In this document: positions 60,260 through 64,000 of the stretch, one piece after another | Position numbering within the stretch: position 1 is the stretch's first letter | How the letters are laid out: each line of letters opens with the position of its first letter | From: Enterobacter sp. JBIWA008 | GTDB lineage: Bacteria > Pseudomonadota > Gammaproteobacteria > Enterobacterales > Enterobacteriaceae | Assembly: GCF_019968765.1 (NCBI RefSeq) | Contig: NZ_CP074149.1 | Coordinates: 1,116,001-1,180,000, forward strand | Direction: 5' to 3' | DNA length: 64,000 nt | Made by a program: the position numbers and the translations under genes | The notes under the pieces: generated by a model | The model's database searches: none | Told to the model about the DNA's origin: nothing | Seen by the model: the letters and a program-made list of their open reading frames with translations, nothing else

Positions 60260-61309
60260 TCACTCGCCAGCCTGTTCGGCCTGGGCGAACTGAATGCCGT
60301 CAATGAACGCAACATTGCCGTAGTCTTCAATGACGAAGTCATCGTTTGAAGACTGATACGTTGCGACACGGTTGTATTCCGGCTCTTCTTTTATCGTCCG
60401 GCGCAGACCGCCGCGCTGGTAGTACACCGACAGGTTTTTGAACGGCGTAATCAGTACGCCAGTTACAGGGAAGTAAGGCGCGATAAAGGTCGGCATGTTG
60501 CCTACGCGCTCCTGCGCAACAATCAGCTGACCGGCCAGCATTTCGGTATTCGGGTTGGTCTGGCTTAAGGCGTTGATGGCCGAAAAATTGCTGGTCGTCA
60601 GCAGGTCACCCGCCAGAATCACCACGTTATCCGGGTTATGCTTGTGCCACTCATCCATGAGGCTGTTTTTAGCGTCGTACACCGCAGCACCAAGGTTGCC
60701 GTAAGTACCTTTTGCAACAATCTTGTTATCTTCATCGCGTGAGGTGATCGTCACATTAGAAATGACGCGGTGCGGTGCCTCCTTACGGATTTTCTCCAGC
60801 CAGCCGATGCCACAATCCTGCAACAGTGGATTAGCGGCGCGGTCAGACGGATCGCTGTACTTCACGCCGTTAAAGCCAATCATGATGCGGTCAAGCGACA
60901 TCTGGCGGGCCATTGCCTTGCTGATCAGCGGCTGGAACTCCGGCATATGTGCCCACGCATCAAGCTGTTCATAGCTGATGCCGTAGTCATAGTTGACCTT
61001 GCGGCACATGTAGTCGAACGGCTCCATTGAGTGATTTGAGCCAGGGTTGCGACGACTGGTGACGCCGTTGTTTACGCCAGCCATCGGGCCTTTACTGCCG
61101 ATCAGGACTTTCTGGCCGATCTGCTGGTTGACGGGGAACACGTTAATTTTGCTCAGGAAAGAATCGTTTTGCTGTGCAGCCTGTTCCATGCGCTGCTGGC
61201 GCGTCGGATCTACAGCAAATTTTGCAGCGATAGCGGAGGTTGAAACGCCGTTTAGCTGTGCCTGCTGGGCTACGTACCGATCAAACAGCTGGCGGGTAGT
61301 GTTTTCCAT
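60260..61309 (-). CDS. N: Major capsid protein gpN
   Basis: A 349-aa HK97-fold capsid protein, close to P2 N (357 aa). MIGFNGVKYSDPSDRAANPL, CGIGWLEKIRKEAPHRVISN and RVGNMPTFIAPYFP match. The N-terminal part is expected to be cut by gpO, as in P2. Confidence 0.94.
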   Translation of the reverse strand: MENTTRQLFDRYVAQQAQLNGVSTSAIAAKFAVDPTRQQRMEQAAQQNDSFLSKINVFPVNQQIGQKVLIGSKGPMAGVNNGVTSRRNPGSNHSMEPFDYMCRKVNYDYGISYEQLDAWAHMPEFQPLISKAMARQMSLDRIMIGFNGVKYSDPSDRAANPLLQDCGIGWLEKIRKEAPHRVISNVTITSRDEDNKIVAKGTYGNLGAAVYDAKNSLMDEWHKHNPDNVVILAGDLLTTSNFSAINALSQTNPNTEMLAGQLIVAQERVGNMPTFIAPYFPVTGVLITPFKNLSVYYQRGGLRRTIKEEPEYNRVATYQSSNDDFVIEDYGNVAFIDGIQFAQAEQAGE

Positions 61310-61332
61310 ATTCTTTGCTCTCGTTGTTGATA

Positions 61333-62169
61333 TCAGTATTCAGCAAGCTGCGCGTTTGCGCCGCCGTTTGCGGGTTCCCGCTGGCTGAAATTGGCGTCAG
61401 TGGCCCCCAGCTTGCTGCTCATGGCGGCAAGGTCGGCGGTCAGCTTCTGGATGGCCTGACTGTCCTGTTCGCGGGCGCGGCTCAGTTCGTTGAAGCTGTC
61501 CAGCAGATCGGCATGGGACTGAGCTACGTTCTCCACGGCGTCACGCACCTGGCTGAACTGCTCACCGTCAGATTTACGGCCTTTGCCGATAATCCCCATG
61601 ACACGCCCGAACCACTGTTTGCCTTCATCGCTGCGCTGCTCAGCCAGTTCGATAATTTCAGCCTCAATGGCATCGGTGAACAGCGGGGCTTCACCCTGCT
61701 GATTGTTGAATGACATAACCTGCTGACGCTGCTGCGCGGCAAACTTCAGGCGTTCGGTGCCGAGGCTTGCCGGGGTATCGGTCATCGCCAGCCCCATGAC
61801 ATACGCCTTGCCGTTCAGCGCAAACTGCGGGTGCAGTTCAATGCTGGAATAAATTTTCTTGCCTTCATCTGTCAGCTTCTTCATGCGCTCAGATGGTTCA
61901 ATTTCGGCGTAAAGCGCTGTGCGTCCGGCGAGCGGGCCTTCACTGATATCTTCAGCACTCAGCGCCGTCACATCACCCATCGCGCCGAAATCACTGCCGG
62001 GGAATGGCGAAAGGTAGTGCTCCACGTTGACGCGTGCGCCGTACACGTCCGGGCTGTAGTTTGCTGCTGCATCACGAAGGTGCTCAGGGCGAATTTCACG
62101 CCCGTCAACGGTGGCACCAGAGACAGCAACGCGGAATTTCTTACGGGCTGGTTTAGCTGCGCTAGCCAT
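61333..62169 (-). CDS. O: Capsid scaffold and protease gpO
   Basis: A 278-aa protein. The N-terminal serine protease domain has Asp22 (TVDGREI), His51 (VNVEHYL) and a Ser in IYSSIELHPQF, the expected catalytic set. The C-terminal helical part (about 185-255) is the scaffold. The start at 62169 follows AGGATTATCGAC. It reads away from P. Confidence 0.93.
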   Translation of the reverse strand: MASAAKPARKKFRVAVSGATVDGREIRPEHLRDAAANYSPDVYGARVNVEHYLSPFPGSDFGAMGDVTALSAEDISEGPLAGRTALYAEIEPSERMKKLTDEGKKIYSSIELHPQFALNGKAYVMGLAMTDTPASLGTERLKFAAQQRQQVMSFNNQQGEAPLFTDAIEAEIIELAEQRSDEGKQWFGRVMGIIGKGRKSDGEQFSQVRDAVENVAQSHADLLDSFNELSRAREQDSQAIQKLTADLAAMSSKLGATDANFSQREPANGGANAQLAEY

Positions 62170-62244
62170 GTCGATAATCCTGTTGAGTGGTTTCTGTACG
62201 GCCATGATGGCAGAGCGTAACTTGCTGTCTCAACGAGGTTTTGT

Positions 62245-62301
62245 TGTCGGAGGAAGGCCAGACCATAAAGGGGGCGATAGCGGGATCGCGCGCGGGGTAA
62301 T
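62245..62301 (+). promoter_or_regulatory. Ogr-type site in the O-P divergent late promoter
   Basis: TTGTTGTC-N8-GGCCAGAC, with TGT-N12-AGA at 62245-62262, is the same element as at 45737. Toward P a GGTAAT lies at 62296-62301, putting the start near 62309, about 55 bases from the site centre and 20 bases before the P start. In P2 this interval holds the divergent PP and PO promoters. Confidence 0.7.
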
Positions 62302-62328
62302 CTTCACTCCATAAACGGTGGAGGGCAG

Positions 62329-64000
62329 ATGATACAGGACGCTTTTGTACGTCAGAGGGCAAAACAACTTTACTGGCAGGGCTACCCGCCAGCGGAGATC
62401 GCGCGCCTGATGGGGATTAATCAGAACACAATTTACGCCTGGAAGAAACGCGATGAATGGGATGAAACGCCGCCCGTCCAGCGCGTCAGCCAGTCTATGG
62501 ATGCCCGCCTCATCCAGCTTACGGACAAGAAAGACAAGACCGGGGGAGACTTCAAGGAGATTGATCTGCTGACCCGGCAACTGAAAAAGCTGTCTGACGG
62601 ACAACCGGCAGGGGCTGGCGCGGGCAAAAAGCCGCGCAAGCGCAAGCTGAAAAACCACTTCACCGAAGAACAGATCGTCGCGCTGCGGGAGAAAATACTT
62701 GATTCCCTTTCGTGGCATCAACGCGGCTGGTACGAGCAACGCCACCACCGAAACCGCATGATACTGAAGTCCCGCCAGATTGGCGCAACCTGGTACTTTG
62801 CACGCGAGGCGTTGCTTGATGCGCTGAGAGATGATGTGAAATACCCGTACCAGCGCAACCAGATATTTCTGTCTGCATCCCGCCGTCAGGCTCACCAGTT
62901 CAGGGGATTCATTCAGAAAATGGCTGAAGAGGTGGACGTTGAGCTTAAGGGCGGTGACAAAATCGTACTGAGTAACGGCGCAGAGCTGCATTTCCTCGGC
63001 ACGTCCGCTGCAACGGCGCAGTCATATACGGGCAACCTGAAGTTTGACGAATTCTTCTGGGTCAGCAACTTCACCAACCTGCGAAAGGTTGCGGGGGCGA
63101 TGGCTACGCTGAAGGGGCTGACGCGTACCTACTTTTCAACGCCGTCAGGTGAGACCCATGAGGCTTATCCGTTCTGGACGGGCGATCGCTGGAATGAGAA
63201 ACGCCCGAAGGCACAGCGCAAAGCGTTTGATGTGGGCTGGAAAACGCTGAACAGTGGGCTGTTATGCCCGGATAAAACCTGGCGTCAGATTGTCACCCTG
63301 AAGGATGTGATAGACCACGGCTGGGAGTATACCGATCTTGAAGAAATTCAGGATGAAAACAGCGAGGATGAATTCCGCAACCTGTACATGTGCGAGTTCG
63401 TTCGCGATGGCGAGTCCGCCTTCAACCTTAACGCCCTGATTGGGTGCGGGGCAGATGGTTATGACGAATGGCCGGACTGGAAGCCTTTTGCGTCCAGGCC
63501 GATGGGTAATCGTCCGGTCTGGATAGGTTATGACGCCAACGGCAGCAGCGGAAACGGTGACAGCGGCGCGATTTGCGTTGTGGTTCCACCACTTGTGCCG
63601 GGAGGTAAATTCCGCACGGTAGAAACGGAACAGGTGCGTGGCCTTGAGTTTGAAGAGCAGGCGAAAGTTATCGAAAATTTCACCTTCAAATACAACGTCC
63701 AGCATGTCGGTATAGACGTAACGGGCGGTAACGGTGAGGCCGTTTACCAGATAGTGAAGAAGTTTTTCCCGATGGCAATGCCCTACACCATGTCAATGAC
63801 GTCAAAGCGCGCCCTGGTGCTGAAAATGCTACAGCTGATCCGCGCCGGGCGATGGGAATATGACCGCAGTGAGCGCGCCCTGATCAACGCCTTTAACTCT
63901 GTTCGCAAGGTAAAGACGCCTGGCGGATTCATCACCTATGACACTGACCGCTCGCGCGGCGTCAGCCACGGTGATTTAGCTTGGGCGAATATGCTCGCCA
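62329..64000 (+). CDS. P: Large terminase subunit gpP (3' end beyond the window)
   Basis: At least 557 codons with no stop before the window ends. An N-terminal helix-turn-helix (YPPAEIARLMGINQNTIYAW) is followed by a basic stretch (GKKPRKRKLKNHF), the Walker-A-like LKSRQIGATWYFA and Walker B NLKFDEFFW, then FSTPSGETHEAYPFW. The nuclease domain begins at VWIGYDANGSSGNGDSG and includes HVGIDVTGGNGEAVYQIV. It cuts and packages DNA at cos with gpM. P2 P is 590 aa, so about 30 residues are missing. The portal gene Q should follow. Confidence 0.95.
   Translation, partial: MIQDAFVRQRAKQLYWQGYPPAEIARLMGINQNTIYAWKKRDEWDETPPVQRVSQSMDARLIQLTDKKDKTGGDFKEIDLLTRQLKKLSDGQPAGAGAGKKPRKRKLKNHFTEEQIVALREKILDSLSWHQRGWYEQRHHRNRMILKSRQIGATWYFAREALLDALRDDVKYPYQRNQIFLSASRRQAHQFRGFIQKMAEEVDVELKGGDKIVLSNGAELHFLGTSAATAQSYTGNLKFDEFFWVSNFTNLRKVAGAMATLKGLTRTYFSTPSGETHEAYPFWTGDRWNEKRPKAQRKAFDVGWKTLNSGLLCPDKTWRQIVTLKDVIDHGWEYTDLEEIQDENSEDEFRNLYMCEFVRDGESAFNLNALIGCGADGYDEWPDWKPFASRPMGNRPVWIGYDANGSSGNGDSGAICVVVPPLVPGGKFRTVETEQVRGLEFEEQAKVIENFTFKYNVQHVGIDVTGGNGEAVYQIVKKFFPMAMPYTMSMTSKRALVLKMLQLIRAGRWEYDRSERALINAFNSVRKVKTPGGFITYDTDRSRGVSHGDLAWANMLA

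Larger units (their letters stand above)
42780..64000. mobile_element. P2-like prophage, late-gene half (continues past the window)
   Basis: From ogr and D through tail, baseplate, lysis, head and terminase genes, the content is that of P2/186-type Myoviridae prophages (Peduoviridae). The left limit is set only by gene content: copA's promoter ends near 42740 and the first phage-side gene begins at 42916. The integrase, immunity and replication genes and the portal gene Q are outside the window. The attachment core cannot be fixed without the other end. Confidence 0.9.

Overview
This 64 kb window comes from a gamma-proteobacterial chromosome of the Enterobacter type (Enterobacteriaceae, most likely the E. 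cloacae complex). The backbone follows the E. coli K-12 gene order atl-ffs ... pdeB ... ylaC-maa-hha-tomB-acrB-acrA-acrR-mscK-rsmS-priC-ybaN-apt-dnaX-ybaB-recR-htpG-adk-hemH-gsk-ybaL-fsr-ushA-ybaK-chiX-ybaP-copA. Protein identities to E. coli look high, but the accessory genes differ. The genus call rests on gene content and order only.

Bases 1-14,250 are a variable stretch. It holds the start of atl, the 4.5S RNA gene ffs, and an unrecognised pair of small genes (a ribbon-helix-helix-like protein and a 71-aa protein). Next come a MocR-type regulator divergent from a YczE membrane protein, a lacI-lacZ unit with two matching operators but no lacY or lacA, and a C-terminal remnant of a NicO/RcnA-type metal exporter. 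pdeB, the zinc-responsive ribosomal protein pair rpmE2-rpmJ2 with a Zur-box-like site, a GNAT acetyltransferase divergent from a second MocR-type regulator, and ylaC, maa, hha and tomB follow.

Bases 14,687-42,740 are housekeeping backbone: the AcrAB pump and its repressor, the mechanosensitive channel MscK, replication and repair genes (priC, dnaX, recR), nucleotide salvage (apt, adk, gsk, ushA), haem synthesis (hemH), the heat-shock chaperone htpG with a clear sigma-32 promoter, two transporters (ybaL, fsr), the Hfq-type sRNA chiX, and the copper exporter copA with a CueR-type promoter. Two programmed -1 frameshift sites, in dnaX and copA, are conserved. Three copies of a GGGAGAGGG/GGGTGAGGGC repeat and one REP pair lie between genes.

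Bases from about 42,780 to the end are the late half of a P2-like prophage, cut off by the window inside the large terminase gene. From the left: three short direct repeats near the likely attachment end, a two-gene moron (a VasI/TagO-like secreted protein and a zinc-ribbon membrane protein) with its own promoter, then ogr, D, the tail genes FI-FII-E/E'-T-U on the plus strand, and on the minus strand the fibre assembly gene, H, I, J, W, V, S, R, the lysis cassette, X, L, M, N and O. P is divergent from O. In P2, FI-U reads in the same direction as G and D. Here that block is flipped and carries an Ogr-type activator site identical in layout to the one between O and P. The tape measure protein has five 25-residue tandem repeats, and the endolysin has the cysteine pattern of the disulfide-caged SAR endolysin of phage P1.
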